This document shows, in pieces, positions 1 through 13,081 of a stretch of DNA of 64,000 nucleotides. Position 1 is the stretch's first letter. Every line of letters begins with the position of its first letter. A program made the translations under genes and the position numbers. The stretch is taken from assembly GCA_036346255.1 (NCBI GenBank), contig CM070618.1, positions 75,712,428 to 75,776,427 of the forward strand, in the 5' to 3' direction. The stretch comes from Ampelocalamus luodianensis. Its lineage: Eukaryota > Streptophyta > Magnoliopsida > Poales > Poaceae. The notes beneath the pieces were generated by a model. It was given only the letters and a program-made list of their open reading frames with translations. It was not told where the DNA came from and made no database searches.

Positions 1-2
1 TT

Positions 3-252
3 TCGTCCGACGATGATGCTGGTTCCAAGAATCTTTCACCAGATCCAGGGAATCACATCCCGGACAAGGTTGATGGGGAACCTTTAAAAATTGTCATCGA
101 CCTTTAAAAATTGTACTTCCTCTCTTTGCAGTAGCTTCGCTGGTTTACTCATATCCTTTTGATTCTTGTGTTTTGTTTACTGGAATTTCAGTTCGCAGAG
201 CAATCGACAATCTTTGTCTATCAGTCAGAAGAAAGTCCGGATATTTGTCAAG
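3..252 (+). CDS. Possible 3' end of an unidentified gene cut by the window edge
   Basis: From base 3 an open frame runs 34 codons to a TAA at 105-107, rich in Ser/Asp and ending in a GEPLKIVIDL-like tail. Alternatively or additionally, 192-252 looks like an exon: it is preceded by a pyrimidine-rich stretch ending in TTTCAG and followed by a good GTATGT donor, and is open in two frames, one giving a basic KKVRIFVK-like end. I do not recognise a family. The two readings cannot both be simple coding exons of one frame, so at most one is right, or the second is a 3'-UTR exon. Confidence 0.25.
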
Positions 253-660
253 GTATGTACGCGTCTAATCATGTAATTTAATTCCATATAGAATATTGGG
301 AGACACCATCTGTAATTTGGTATCAGCTATCATGTATCGAATCTCCATAATTTAGTATCACCATCTGGCTTTGTAAATTGTAACTGAAGAGAAATGATAC
401 ACCCAGTTCCAATGGGCTCCATGCTATTTTGCATCCTTTCTATTTTTCTCTAAAATTACTAGACAAATTACTTTTAACCCTGGTTTTTCTTGTGTGATTA
501 ATTCAAATGCATTACTGAGGTTACGTCGTTCAAAAAGAAATTTGTATATTTGATATTTGAATTTTGGGTGGATCTTGTGATCGATTTCCAATGGCATGTT
601 AAGATCGACTGCAGCTCCTTCTCTGAGCTAATCCAACTAGATGTCAATATGTCCTCACGT
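253..660. other. Non-coding stretch, nothing recognised
   Basis: AT-rich sequence after the putative exon at 192-252. Only short open frames are present and none resembles a known protein. It may be intron or 3' flank of the gene cut by the left edge. Confidence 0.4.
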
Positions 661-1145
661 TGAAACAGGTCGTGACGCACACTGCGTAGAAGTACTTGAG
701 TCCAGTGCGGCAAGCGAAAAGTGGATAAGTGGGTTATAGATGGTGCCTGAGTCCATTCGTGTGAAATTTTTTAAAAAAAAAAAGATTAAAGGATTCTATG
801 CATGGATGATTATGCGTAGACAGGAGACTTATAGGTTGTGTTGTTGGGTCATGCTCTAATGTCATGCTCATGCCATGAGATAGATTCATCTTCCTCGAGT
901 ACTCTTAAGAGAAAACAAGTCGGTGAAGGTGAAGACAGGCTAGCCTGTGAGTTCTACTTCTAGGCTGTGTTGTTGGGTCATGCTCTAATGCCATGCTCGT
1001 GGCATGCCATGAGACGGATTAATCTTCGCTGAGTACTCTATGTCTAATCCTTTTTTTTTATTCACACGTATGAACTCAGGCTGTCAGGCACCATCTATAA
1101 TCCACTTTTCACTTGCCGCTCGCCACGACTTGTTTCCTCGAACGC
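661..1145. repeat. Foldback (inverted-repeat) element with internal direct repeats
   Basis: About 100 bases at 661-790 recur in inverted orientation at 1045-1145. Matching landmarks are GCAAGCGAAAAGTGGAT near 711 against ATCCACTTTTCACTTGC near 1109, the TATAGATGGTGCCTGA block near 735 against TCAGGCACCATCTATAA near 1083, and the purine run near 770 against a T-run near 1051. Between the arms a block of about 75 bases starting with a TGTGTTGTTGGGTCATGCTC motif occurs twice (about 835-905 and 965-1038). It looks like a non-autonomous TIR or foldback element. I could not fix a target-site duplication, so the outer ends are approximate. Confidence 0.55.
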
Positions 1146-2055
1146 TAAGCGTGGCCTCGTGTCAGATACAAATTGCTTACATGTACCGCTGTATTCGATA
1201 CCACAATAACTTCTATATTAAATTAATCTGGTCCTAAAAAATTAACGTTACATATCTTTACCTTTTCCATTGATTAATATAATCAATGGTAATTTATACC
1301 CTTTAGAGCAAATTTGACTTTGCTTTAATAAGATATTCTGTCACAAAAAAAAATCGTTTTTAACTTTTCAAAATCAATAAGATGTCACTTTAACAACTAA
1401 ATTTTATCAACGTATTTTCAAATAAAAAGTTGTAAAGTGTGATGCTATAAAAGTATTTTTCATGACAAATTTAATTGTACCATTTTCGTACATCCAAATT
1501 ACATATTTTAGATAATATATTTGGTCATTGATATAATTTAACTGCATGCATTCTCAGAACCCAACAGATCTCACGAATACATTCAATATCTTCCCCCAAA
1601 TCAAGCATACACTGACAAGTGACAACACCCATTGTCCATAAACTATGAGATTACCACAGCTCAATCTTTTACATGGTTTATCATATACAGCCACACCGAG
1701 CAAATGCTGAAGCCCAAACTAAGTTTAAATATGCTGATGACATCTATGTACAGATATCATGTTAGCCAATGACATTTTCCTTTGTTATCTTCATGATAGT
1801 AAGTCAAACGGACACCAGTGCAGCTAATTGAAAATTTACCTGATGAAGTACCTTTCTGCTTGCAGGGCGAAAAGAATTGGATGATCTAACCACCACAATG
1901 CCACCTTTAAACTACAAAATCTCAGCACCTGTACAAACTGAACACTAATAACCCCTAGAGAAATGCTATTTGTTATTTGTCCGGAGAAATATTTATCTAT
2001 CACTGCCTATTACACCATCCCATGAGCAAAATTGTGTTCAGTCTCAGGAGTGATG
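1146..2055. other. 3' flank / probable 3' UTR of the SNF2 gene
   Basis: AT-rich, no convincing coding potential. A 23-base palindrome with 10-base perfect arms (CCATTGATTA / TAATCAATGG) lies at 1267-1289. The part closest to 2055 is expected to be the 3' UTR of the minus-strand SNF2 gene, but no polyadenylation site could be assigned with confidence. Confidence 0.35.
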
Positions 2056-5000
2056 CTAAACCATGAACAAATAATTCAAGTCTTCCACTGTCAATCGAGT
2101 CTGACGTGCACCAGATCTATCTTCCCCAAAAGCGGAAGCAACCATCTCCCGCTTTTTCTCCTGATGAGACAAGTTCAACAGCTTAGTAGGGCATCATGAG
2201 ACAGTACATTAAAATATTTATTGTCAAACCAAGTTACCCGCGAATAAATAGTACCTTTTATTAGCAATGGGAAGGGTTGAAAATTAATTTTACATAGGAT
2301 TTTACCAAATGGGCAGGACGCCAGGACCTCACCAATAGGAACTCCAGGCAGGAAATGATATTCATGACAAGATTAAAATACTGATTTGAGAGTTTTGCAG
2401 CGATTCTAGCTGTATTATGGTTGGTCCAGGTGAATTCCAGTGCCTACACTTTTTGTACACACGTAACTATTGCTCCCAGAGGTCATAAATTAATGTCAGT
2501 GAAATGAAACTACTTGTTCCCAAAAGTCACAAGGGTAGTCAATCTTACTAGGGATATACTTAAAGCTACGTAAAAGGACTTCTTAAACTTTTTTAATAGT
2601 TCTCTCACTACTCAAGGAGGGCCTGGATACCAGACCAGCCTCCAATGGCTGGTTTGACCACCTGGCAAAGATGAAAATCAAGCAGGAATCTGAAGATGAG
2701 GTTCTTGCCAGACTACAGATGGGTTCTCACTAACTGCTCAGGAATACAAATTCAAATGATTTGCAATCAAAAGCAAAGCCTGGTGAATTCAAATTTACCT
2801 GCAGAGCCAGAATACGATCTTCGACAGTATCTTTTACAGTTAAACGTGATACTGTGACAGGTCGCGTTTGGCCAATACGGTGTGCTCTATCAACAGCTTG
2901 GTCTTCTGTGGTAGGATTCCACCAAAGATCAAGCAGAAGTACATGGCAGGCAGCCACCATATTCAGACCAAGACTTGCAGCTTTAAGTGACATGATCATA
3001 ACAGTAACCTGTCAACAGCGACAGTCAACAAAGAACAAAACGTGATACGCTAGAGAAATTACATATGCTAGATGCCATTGAATACAAACCTCTGGAACTG
3101 TATTGAAGTCTTTCACAGCTCTTTCCCGAGCAGCAACAGACATTGTTCCATCAAGCCTCCGGTAAGTCACATGAGAAGCTTTCAAATGAACCTCTAGCAA
3201 ATCCAGCATTCTAGTCCATTGAGAGAAAACAATGGCCTTCTCTGTCATCTTGGTGTCAACATATTCTGAAGGAGAATTCTTTCCATTGATTTTTTCGGAG
3301 GGAAGACCGATTGATTTATTGTTATCACTAATTTGGGTGGAATCTAATTTAGGCAACGACAGAAGAATATCTAGGGCAGCTCTCACTTTGGAAGATGCGT
3401 AAGATGAATCAATGCCAGGCTGCTTTTCAGCATGTACCATGTCCATACAGGAATCATTAGACAGAAATTCACAGGTTAATCTGCGCAGAGAGCATTCAAG
3501 GGTGCCTCGGGAGAATAATGCAGTTGCGTTTAGTCGAAGTCTGCAATTGGACACTGGACATATGCTGTCATCACCATTAAGTTGCTCCAATATGCATTGG
3601 TTGCAAAAAACATGACCACATGTAGTAACAACAGCATCTTCTGGTGCATCCTGCGCAATTTAAGTTGTTAAGAATCAGAAGTGATCTTGAGGCAGATAAG
3701 TAGGCATGAACATAGGTTCATGACCTAGTATCAAACTGGGACCAAGAAAACTGAATGAGACAAGTGTTACTTCTTTTTTTTCCTGAAATTTATTTTTTCT
3801 AGCTCGGTTCAAGCCAGCTGTGATTAGAAAGAAAAAAGGTCCTTTGTCACAGGTAGACATGCAAACTTAAAGCTCAGAATATGGCAATACGCTAACCGCA
3901 AGATACAATTTGGTACTTAGCCCTAGCTTAGGAAATTTCCCTGGCTTTCGATGCTTCTGTGCGTCCAGGAAAGCAAGCTCACAACCAATCCCCCAGCAAC
4001 ACACTAATAATTCCTATTGCTGCATTGTGATAGCTAGACTTTTGTAATTTCACATTCTCGTGGTAACAATAGCAGTCAATCTAATTGCCAGTAAGAAACT
4101 CAAAAACTCATTCAAGTATGTAAAATTACTAGCTGCAAGAGTTGTTCAAATAAATTACCACAGACCACACTCCACAGCATGATAGCAGATAGCAAAATCA
4201 AATGCCACAAATATTGCAGAACACGATGCATATATGTAGAGTAAATACAGACACCATAACTTTAAATGCAGTTAGAAAAGATAACAAATTCACTTACATT
4301 GCAGAGAGCACATATTGCAGAACAAGATTGCAAGCAAACCAGCAATTCTTGTTGCCTTTCCATTGGAAGTTTCTTCGCCATCTCCAATGAAGACATCCAG
4401 CTAGAGGTAGACTCATGGCCTCTAACTAGGTGAGGGTGATCACATGCCTGTCTGAGCCGTAAAAGCATCAACAGGATATTGACATAATTTTGCTTAACAG
4501 TACCCGCAGCTGCGTAAACCTGCAGATAAGTTATTTACTTGCACTAGTGAGAATTGAAGTTGATGGACGAAACACATCAGTAAGCACCAATATTAACTTC
4601 AAGTGATTTAAACATGAAATAAGTGGTCAACCCTGTTTCTATCTCATAAATGTAATAGTATGTCGCTAATTTGAAGTTTTTAATCAGGGATTGTATCAGC
4701 CCAATCTAGAACATACACTACTATCCTGGTACCTTCATTTCAAGTATGCAGGGTTCTGTAATCTGTACATTCCAAGAATAGGTGGAGATTAATACAAAAA
4801 GATTTTTGAAACAAGTTTCAACATAATAAGGGAACAACTTTCATAATTAAGAGAATACTCCTGATTGAGAAATGACATAATCTAAAGATCAAGATATTGA
4901 CAGAAGAAATAAAAAGTACGTATCAGAAAGAAGACTATTAATCAACATTGTGAACACACCTTGAACTGTTCTCGCGATTCAGCTTCTAGAGCGTTATAAA

Positions 5001-8000
5001 AAGCGCGCTCCTTACTAGTGAAGTCCACCGTCTTAAGATAAACAGTCTTCGGCGGTAGGTTAATGATTGGTTCTCCATCAAGCATTGTCGCTACAAGACA
5101 ATAGGTCGTAACTAAGAGATGAACATAGAGTAGTATAAAGAACAAATAAATCTAACTTTCAACACCAATTACAAAGGGTGATAACAGGGGCATAGTAAAG
5201 TACAACAGGAGGGAAAGGAAAGAAGACACACATGAACTAAGTTGCAATGGAGAATATTGTTTTAAAAAATACTGATCTACATTGTTGACACTTCAGGAAT
5301 TCCAGGGTGCCAAATCATAATTGCACATATCAAATTAATAGCCAAGCAGTAGCAGTACATTAGATCACGCAATGACAGGCATTTCAAAAGTGGGAATGTT
5401 CTAAAAATAGGTAACCGGTATTCGTTTGGTCACACATCAAGTAGTGATTATACGGCATCACAGACTAACCAGCCTTACTATGCAGCCTAACCAGCGATTT
5501 TCCTAGTAGATCTCTTTTTGGAATACTGAAAGTGGCGATACAAAGACTGCAATTTCAGTCATGATGAATAACGCTAAAATGTGATTCTTACATTTTAAGC
5601 ATAATGTCATACACAAAGAATATAGCGACATTAATAGCAATGTCAGAAAGTCCACAAGTACTGAAAGAGCGCTACTACATATGTAGGTTAAAAAATATGT
5701 ATGTGCATCTATTTATTAGATAAAAACTAACTATGTTTGCTACATGAACCCAGCTTACAAAAGGCTAGTCCTGTGATCAAGGATCAAAATCCCGGTGGTA
5801 ACCGGCCGGTAACAGCCGATTACCAGAAATCCCGGTGGGCACCGGTCTGGAAAAAACCGGCCGAAATTTTCAAATTTAAATTTGAATTTATGACTGCATA
5901 ATGCACTTCCTAGGTTGGTTTAGGCCTTTCTGTGCTAGATTACCTATTGTGTATGAGCTAAATATGCTTGAATTATTGTATGAGCAAGTCCCAACATCCT
6001 CTAATTAATATTTGCATTATTCCTCTAATAAATATGCTTGAATTATTGCACTTCCTATAAATTACCTATCGTATGAGCTAAATAAGCCTTTTTTAGGCCT
6101 TATGTATCAGGATTGTTACTTCATTAAACACTTTCTAATTAATATTTGCATTATTCCAATTGCTAATTACCCATAACCAGTTTTCTCATATATTTTTTAC
6201 GGTTTTTTGAACCGGTTTTGGGCAGTAACCGTTCCGGTAACCGGTTTCGAAGCATCCTCAATTCAAATTTCAGTTTTCGAATTTCACCCCATTTTTTCGG
6301 TTTTTCCGGTACCGGTTATCGTTACCGGCCACCAACCGTTTTTTCCACCGGTTCCAGGATTTGCATCCTTGCCTATGATTGAGCTTAATAGGCTACTCAA
6401 ACAAGTTTATTGTTTAACCCATAGTTGATGGTTGCTCTCGAGGCTAAACATAAATGGCCAAAAAAACAAAAGGTAAATAAAAGGGAATGCCCAATTAGGG
6501 GATAGAATAAAACACATTATTGAAGACTTGATCAACATTATGAGACATCAATCCACTCATATAACAGGAAGATAATTAGAATAACTTCTGTTGAATACAA
6601 CAGCGATCTAATACAAGTCAAAGTTAAATATGACATAATGTTGGCAATTGTTTCCGCAGATTTTAGGCAAACAAAAATTATCTATGACAAAGATGTTACA
6701 TGTGGTTTAAGCACAATCGGTGGGGCACCTTATTTCGTGGGACACAACAAAACATTACTTGAATTCTTAGATATGTACAGGCTGGAGATGGAAAATGCAG
6801 ATTGCAGATAATATATTAACTAGCTGACCTTTAGTCCGACGTAGCATTACTGTCTTCAAAACAACTTGAAGCTTCTTGTAGCCAGTAATTGGATTCCTGC
6901 TGATCGGCGTTTTTATCAAGTTGCAAAATTGCTTGTATACAGCATATGGATCATATCTGAGAAATCTAAAATAGCTATAAAGATCCTCAACAGCATTCTG
7001 TATTGGTGTCCCTGACAAACACCACCTTCTTTTGGCTCGCAAACCCCAACAAGCCCTAGCAACCTGAGTTCGGTAATTTTTAATACTTTGCGCTTCATCA
7101 AGAATAACCCTAAACCAAGCAACTTTTGCAAGAGGTCTCTCAGGCAAGCTACTCTCTGTTGCACTTCCTTTTTTGGTTTTCTTAGAAGAGGAAGCCTTCC
7201 TCTTTTTGCTGCCTGAAGAGCCCACAGGAGCACCATATCTGTCAGGCTTCCCTTTCTCTTCATCATCACTATCAGGATTTGATTGCTTTGGTACCTCCAT
7301 GCTTACTATAGAATATGTAGTTAGCACAACATCGTATTTAGTAAGATCATTAGGATCCTTCGTACGGTTGCTACCATGATAAACTAGAAAGGACAAATTA
7401 GCTTTACTGGTAACTTTATTCCTCAGTTCTTCGGCCCACTGCCGTAGAACACTTGTTGGGCAAACAACCAGAGTCCCAGCAGCTGGCCTGGTCTTAACCT
7501 CCACAATATGATTTTCTGTCTTAACTGTAGTACTTGCCACTCCAGGGCTACATGTATGTGTCGCCCTTTTCAGACGAGGTTCAGCAGAGCATCGTCGTCG
7601 TCGTCATCAAGAGTTACAGCTTCACATGGCTGTTGCTTAATGGCAGATGACCGTGGTAATGGTGATCTTTCTGTCAAAATCAGTGATATAGTCGATACAG
7701 TTTTACCCAGGCCCTGAAAAGCATCAAATGACCTCTAAGACATACTTGTCCATTTTGCTGAATAACAGGGGACAAATTAACTAGTATACCTGATCATCTG
7801 CAAGAATTCCACCAGAGCAGTGCAAACCACTTGTCTCCTTTTGCACCATCCATGATAAGGCTATTTTCTGTCCAAAAATAATTATTATTACTCAGAAGCT
7901 GGTAATACTATTTTTAGAGAATAACACAACATTGACTGCAAGGTGTACCTGATGCCTCAACAAAGGAACAGCTAAAACCCCATCAGGTGGACTAGCCTCA

Positions 8001-11000
8001 GACTTTGGCTGAGAAAAATCCTGGCAATCATCCAATATGTTAAGTATACTGAAGAAGCACATAAAGAAAACTAGATGCAGGAGGTAAAGAAAACTAGATG
8101 CAGGAGGTAATGCATTAGTTAACAGCTAACGAGGAACAAATCCAACACATGGCAACAAGAACTTACAAAAGATAAACAAAATTACATAAATACCAAATGA
8201 TCCTACTTTCTCCCGTCTTCATTTAAATCCAATGCTCGATTACTTAGTTTTGATGGCAATAAAGTTAAAGCCAATATTTAACAGAGTAAGGTCATAGAGA
8301 GTCAGAAAAGGTTGGAAACATAAGCACCAGCAATTACCAATACAAATGATTTTGTTTTCTTATGTCTGTTACTAAATGGATGAAAGATGCAAATCTTACT
8401 TCAAAAATTACTATATTCTTCCTTATTAAGTGACCAGCTAAACTTGAGAAGGAAACAAATGAAACAGTCTGGCTGCTTCTTCTATTAGCTTACGCAAAAA
8501 TTGGGTTAGGAAGCTCAAGAACCCAGCTTGTTCGTTTATGAGAACTTGCCATAAAAATTAACAACTAAAAACTTGAAAAGATCACACTAATAATGATTGT
8601 TTCGCAAAACACCTCAGTTAATCTTAATCATGACCCATTTGGTTAAAGACTGATTAATCGTTAACAACAATAACTTGAAAATCACAGGAGAAACAGGCAT
8701 TCTAGAAGCTTTGACAAGCTCAAAAGGCAAGAAAAGTTACAATTAAGAACATACTTCTAGTAAAGACATTTCTAGATATTACCTTTCCTAAAGCAAGGTA
8801 TTTTCACAGGGAAGAGGTCTAGTACTATATCAAAAGACCATAATCAGGTCCAAATTGATTCGAAGAACCAAAACTGTAGCATTTAACACCATGATAAGAA
8901 TTGAAAGGGCAAAACATCAGTAATGAATTTCCAAATGATGTTACTCAACAAATTAAGATTTTGCATTTCATTCTTCAAAATATTATTGGTTAGGTAAACT
9001 GCATTTGAGTAACCATTTACATCATGCCATCATCCATCAAATGAAACAAAGGAAAATTTAATGAGCAGCCAGCAGAGTTTTTGTGATTGGTGGTAGCATG
9101 TAAAACGAAGTTAATAAGGAAAAGAAGAACACAACAGTAAAGAGTGCTAGATGACCTGCAATGCAAGTCGTAGAGTCATTCTTTCATCATGTGACTTGTA
9201 TCTCATCCCTCCAAAACGAGCAAGACTAGGATTATCAGACACGGATTGTTGAAAGTTATGATGGAGTTGTCCCTGGAGTGGCAATAGATGGTCAGGAGCA
9301 GGATTGCTACTACCCTCAATAATACATAAATCAGAATCACCATTGCCATTTACACTGAAGCAACTTATTGACGAATTCCCCTGAATAGAAGAGTTTCCAC
9401 TTCTATGAATATCATACTGTTTATGAAAGGCTGGAGGCATTTGATCTCTCATGTTCTTAAATGGGTGTTGGTTGCTGAAGGGAACAAACTTGGAGTTTGG
9501 CAACTGTTTTGTTGTGTCTCCTAAGTATTTATCGGCATCCCCTGTGGTGGAGTTTCTGCTTGAGGGTACTGGAGAGGAATCAGTGCTAGACTCACTCCTG
9601 AAGCAAATCTCTTCAGATTGGTTCTGCTCACAGGATAACGACTCTGAAGAAGATACATCCATGTAGTAATCTGACAAAGATGTATCATCACAATATTGAT
9701 CCGGAGAGCCCATCTGCATCGAACCACTTTCACATATATTCTCCGTCAATTGTTCCATCTCATATGACTGATTGTTTTGTGGCAAATCATGCAGTGATCT
9801 TTCACCAGCCATGTCAAGAGAACCATACTCTGGTTGAGGATATTCCCCAAACCCCCCCTGCAGATATTCTCCCTGTTCAGTTAGGCAACTACTGTTGCCA
9901 TTGTGCATGGTTCCAGTTACCTCACCAATGTTCAACTCAGTGTAAGAAATATCAGGTACAGCTGCATTATGATCAATAGAGAACATGGTCATTGGTGTGA
10001 AATGGCTACCCTCCTGCCCAGTATTACCAAGCATTGCGCCTGTACCCTCGCATTTAACTTCACTCAAACCAGATTGCTCTGTGAACAGATTACATGAAGA
10101 ATCTGCAGTAGATATAAAATGATAAATTTTATATTCAGATGATGCAAAAAAAAAATACCAAAGAGAAAATCGACATACAAGTATTAGTTTGTGGCCCCAT
10201 GCCCTCTAAGTTGTTCTCTACTTTGACTTGTGTTCGGTCAAAGTACTCCATGCCCTCTAAGTTGTTCTCTACTTTGACTTGTGTTCGGTCAAAGTACTCC
10301 ATGCCCTCTAAGTTGTTCTCTACTTTGACTTGTGTTTGGTCAAAGTACATAGTTTGCTGTCGAAAGTATAAACCATTTGAGAGATCTTCGTATGGAGGTG
10401 CAGTTGCTACTTCAACTTCATTCATATGGTTTAATGCATCCCTTGGTAAATGTTGACTGTCAAGAACCAAAGGCTTTGTTGTTGTTGCAAGATTGTCAGT
10501 CCTAGAATTTTGAGATAAATCTGCAAAGTAATGCCAAAAATAAATTGATAAGTTATACAGAGGGTAAAGATTAGATTTCGTTTTGAAGCCATGTTTGTGT
10601 TTCTCACCGTTGCTAAGCAATCCATAAGGGGTAGCCTCTGAGTGATCAAACGTTCCTTCTCCTTGGTTGAGTTCCATCATTACTTCCATGTGGCACTGCG
10701 AAGGGTCTATATGCAAGTAGTTTAACCATAATCCTTCATTCTCGGAAATTTCTGCTCATTTCATAAAGTGATAACATTAACAATGATTATGAAAAAGAAA
10801 AGCTATGCAGCCTGTAAAAACATATGATAAATGATTGTGGAAAAGAAAAACTACGCATCCTGTAAAAACATGACAAAAATGAGCAACTCAGTCTACCTTT
10901 GTGGCTTTGAAATGCATTTTCAGAACCTGTGGTGTCCACTGGCACCTCTAAACAACCTTGAATGACCTGTATTAAGAAACATAACTATTAAATCACAACG

Positions 11001-13081
11001 ATGCACATTTACCAAGGGAATATAAGAGACTAAAGGAAGGACCAAACAATGTACCAGCAAAAATAATAGTAACCTTCGTAAGGTTATCCCAAAAATAACA
11101 GTAACTTCACAGGCCTATGCCTAAATACCCATTACTGGACTCGAGGAAACTTGGACAGCTATGAATAAATTCCCACAAAATTATGGTATGAGATGGCATA
11201 CCCTTGACATAGATGTACAATCTTGCTGGTTTCTTACGCAAACCATGCAAACAATGGACACATTTAGATCAAACGAACAAAGGATTCCATAAGATACTAT
11301 CAAGAATTGCAGGAATCATTTTTAACTTGATCCTTAATGTACTGGTCTCACTAGAAAAACAAAAACACCTGATCAAAGAACAAAGATAAAGCTATCTTGT
11401 GTTGATGATTCCAAAACCCTAGCATCCAACGAGACATTTTCAGACAAACATCATGCAATTCAAGTAACAGGCTAACCTCCGGAAAACACCTGCTAAACCA
11501 AAAACACCAGAAAACGAGGTATCACAGTATCACCGATTTGACATGGTATTATCTACCTTCCTTTTGCCACAAACCTAAGCATAATCAAAAGCTTTTTATT
11601 CCCCGCAGCACTCCCCAAAGCATCTAAGGTTCCAACCGTCACCTCATACCAAATCAAATCGATTCGATTCATCACTTTTTCTTAGCACAGTTATAGCTAG
11701 CTTAGAATAACCATGTAGTTACCTTGATCAATAACTAAGCATTTGTCATTGTCAAGAACAATACTAATACTGCCAACCAGGTCAGACAAACAGCTAGCTG
11801 CAAACCTGCAACAAACCTTAACCTTTTTCACTCCTGATCCCTGGAGGTCAGGCTAATAGGACAATAACGGTAGATGCATGCATGCATTCGTTTCTGCCTA
11901 TGCACATACGAACAACGTGGGCGAGACTAGGGGCCTGACATACAATTTATATTTAAAAAAATGTACCACCACCCCCACCCCTTCATAATCCTCACTGTCT
12001 CCGCCACCTGCAATCGGCAATGCCCTCACTAGTCAATACTTACTCCTCGGCACCACCTCCATCACCACCCATCTCATCATATCCACTTTCCACCAACCAC
12101 GGAGCCGCCTCACCACCCCATCAGCTCAGCTGCCACCCGTGCCATTACCTTCTTCTCCAACCCCGACCCCCACACCAGTCCCCGACCCACCACCACGGAA
12201 CACAAATCCCACTGCCACCAAGAACAGGCCATAGCTGCAGTCTCGCAACCCAATTTGCCCGCCAGCCACTACCAGTCGCTAAAGTTACCGTCGTCGTCTT
12301 CTCCAACACCAACCCCCTCGCCAGCCACAGCCATCACCCATGGCTGACAGTACTACCACAGGCCAGCCCAGTGAATCTACACCAGCATTGGACACAATGA
12401 ATCAGGGAGGGAGCCTCTTCACGTCCAACATCCAGTGACAACGGCATCAAGGATCATTTTAGCATCTGATGACTGTCTTCGGATGGTTATCATTTCCCAA
12501 ACAACATTTAACAAAACCATATAACCGTGTAATGGAATTGCATCTCATTCTCCAACTAAGCTTTTAGCATCAACAAGCACGTGTGCTCCATGTAGTACGA
12601 AACAACCAAAAATACTCGCTAAACTAAAGTCGCAACAAATCAAGGAATCTAGGCTTGATCACGCTTGGTTCCTGTACATCTTGACACGACAGAAGCACCT
12701 TACTCCAAAAGGTACAGCGTCTAATACCCCAAAAAAACATCCAAAATCACCGAGACGAACACAAGACATCCCAAAAAATCTCAACGTATCCGCTCCCGAT
12801 GCAATCCAAAACCCTAGCCTAAACGTAGCCCCCGCCAGGAACAACCCCGCCCAGCGAATCGGATCCGACGAGCACGAAAATCTCGACAAAAAGTCGAATT
12901 AGGGCAAGACCGAGCGGTCAAAGGCACGCACCCCAGGCTGCTGATCCTCCCCGTCCTCGGGCGGCGCGGGCTCGCTCTCGAGAAAGGCGAAGAAGTCGCC
13001 GAGGGGCATGGAAAGGTTGTCCTCCCCGCCGGCGCCCGCGCCGAAGCCATCCAAATCCACCACCGGTTCCTCCGCCATCAT
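2056..13081 (-). CDS. CHR28: SNF2-family helicase with RING finger (CHR27/CHR28-FRG, HLTF/Uls1-like)
   Basis: Nuclear DNA-dependent ATPase/translocase of the Rad5-HLTF-Uls1 class with a RING E3 domain inserted between the helicase lobes. Inferred exons in transcript order: 13081-12932, 10966-10897, 10751-10608, 10520-10179, 10102-9156, 8020-7949, 7867-7790, 7713-6829, 5090-4960, 4519-4298, 3650-3090, 3008-2799, 2160-2056; about 1305 residues if frame were kept. Visible motifs: I (GGILADDQGLGKT, split by an intron), Ia (TLVVCPTSVLRQW), II (DEAQ), III (LSGTPIQN), RING (CALC, CGHVFCNQC, CPVSNC), IV (AIVFSQW), V-VI (DLWWNP to AHRIGQ). Start chosen at the MMAEEP methionines in the first GC-rich exon. 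The N-terminal half is acidic and disordered. Exon 8 as given is one base short (mod 3) near 7570-7600, between motifs I and Ia, so the frame breaks there. Family assignment is firm; paralogue identity is inference. Confidence 0.92.
5778..6371. mobile_element. hAT-like non-autonomous element with CCGGTTACCGG subterminal repeats
   Basis: Lies in intron 8 of the SNF2 gene (between exons at 6829 and 5090). Ends are CAAGGATCAAAATCC and its imperfect inverse GGATTTGCATCCTTG. Flanking 8-base direct repeats CCTGTGAT (5770-5777) and CCTATGAT (6372-6379) differ at one base, as expected for an old hAT insertion. Both ends carry clusters of ACCGG/GGTAACCGG motifs in opposite orientation; the AT-rich middle has no transposase. 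Same family as the elements at 43959 and 45267. Confidence 0.75.
10201..10353 (-). repeat. Coding minisatellite, 3 x 51 bp, in exon 4 of the SNF2 gene
   Basis: Three near-identical 51-base units (10201-10251, 10252-10302, 10303-10353). On the minus strand each encodes 17 residues, EYFDRTQVKVENNLEGM, the first one with M-Y and DQ variants. The unit length is a multiple of three, so copy-number change keeps frame. Each unit contains V-K-V-E, matching the SUMO acceptor consensus (hydrophobic-K-x-E). Confidence 0.9.
10967..12931 (-). other. First intron of the SNF2 gene
   Basis: A long intron of about 2 kb. It includes a low-complexity CCACC-rich segment near 11960-12400 that leaves a 126-codon Pro/Ser/His-rich open frame on the plus strand, which I read as compositional and not as a gene. 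The donor is taken as GG/GTGCGT at 12931; phase agrees with the next exon. Confidence 0.6.

Noticed and set aside
12020..12400. 126-codon plus-strand Pro/His/Ser-rich frame
   Set aside because: Sits inside the first intron of the SNF2 gene in a CCACC-rich tract.
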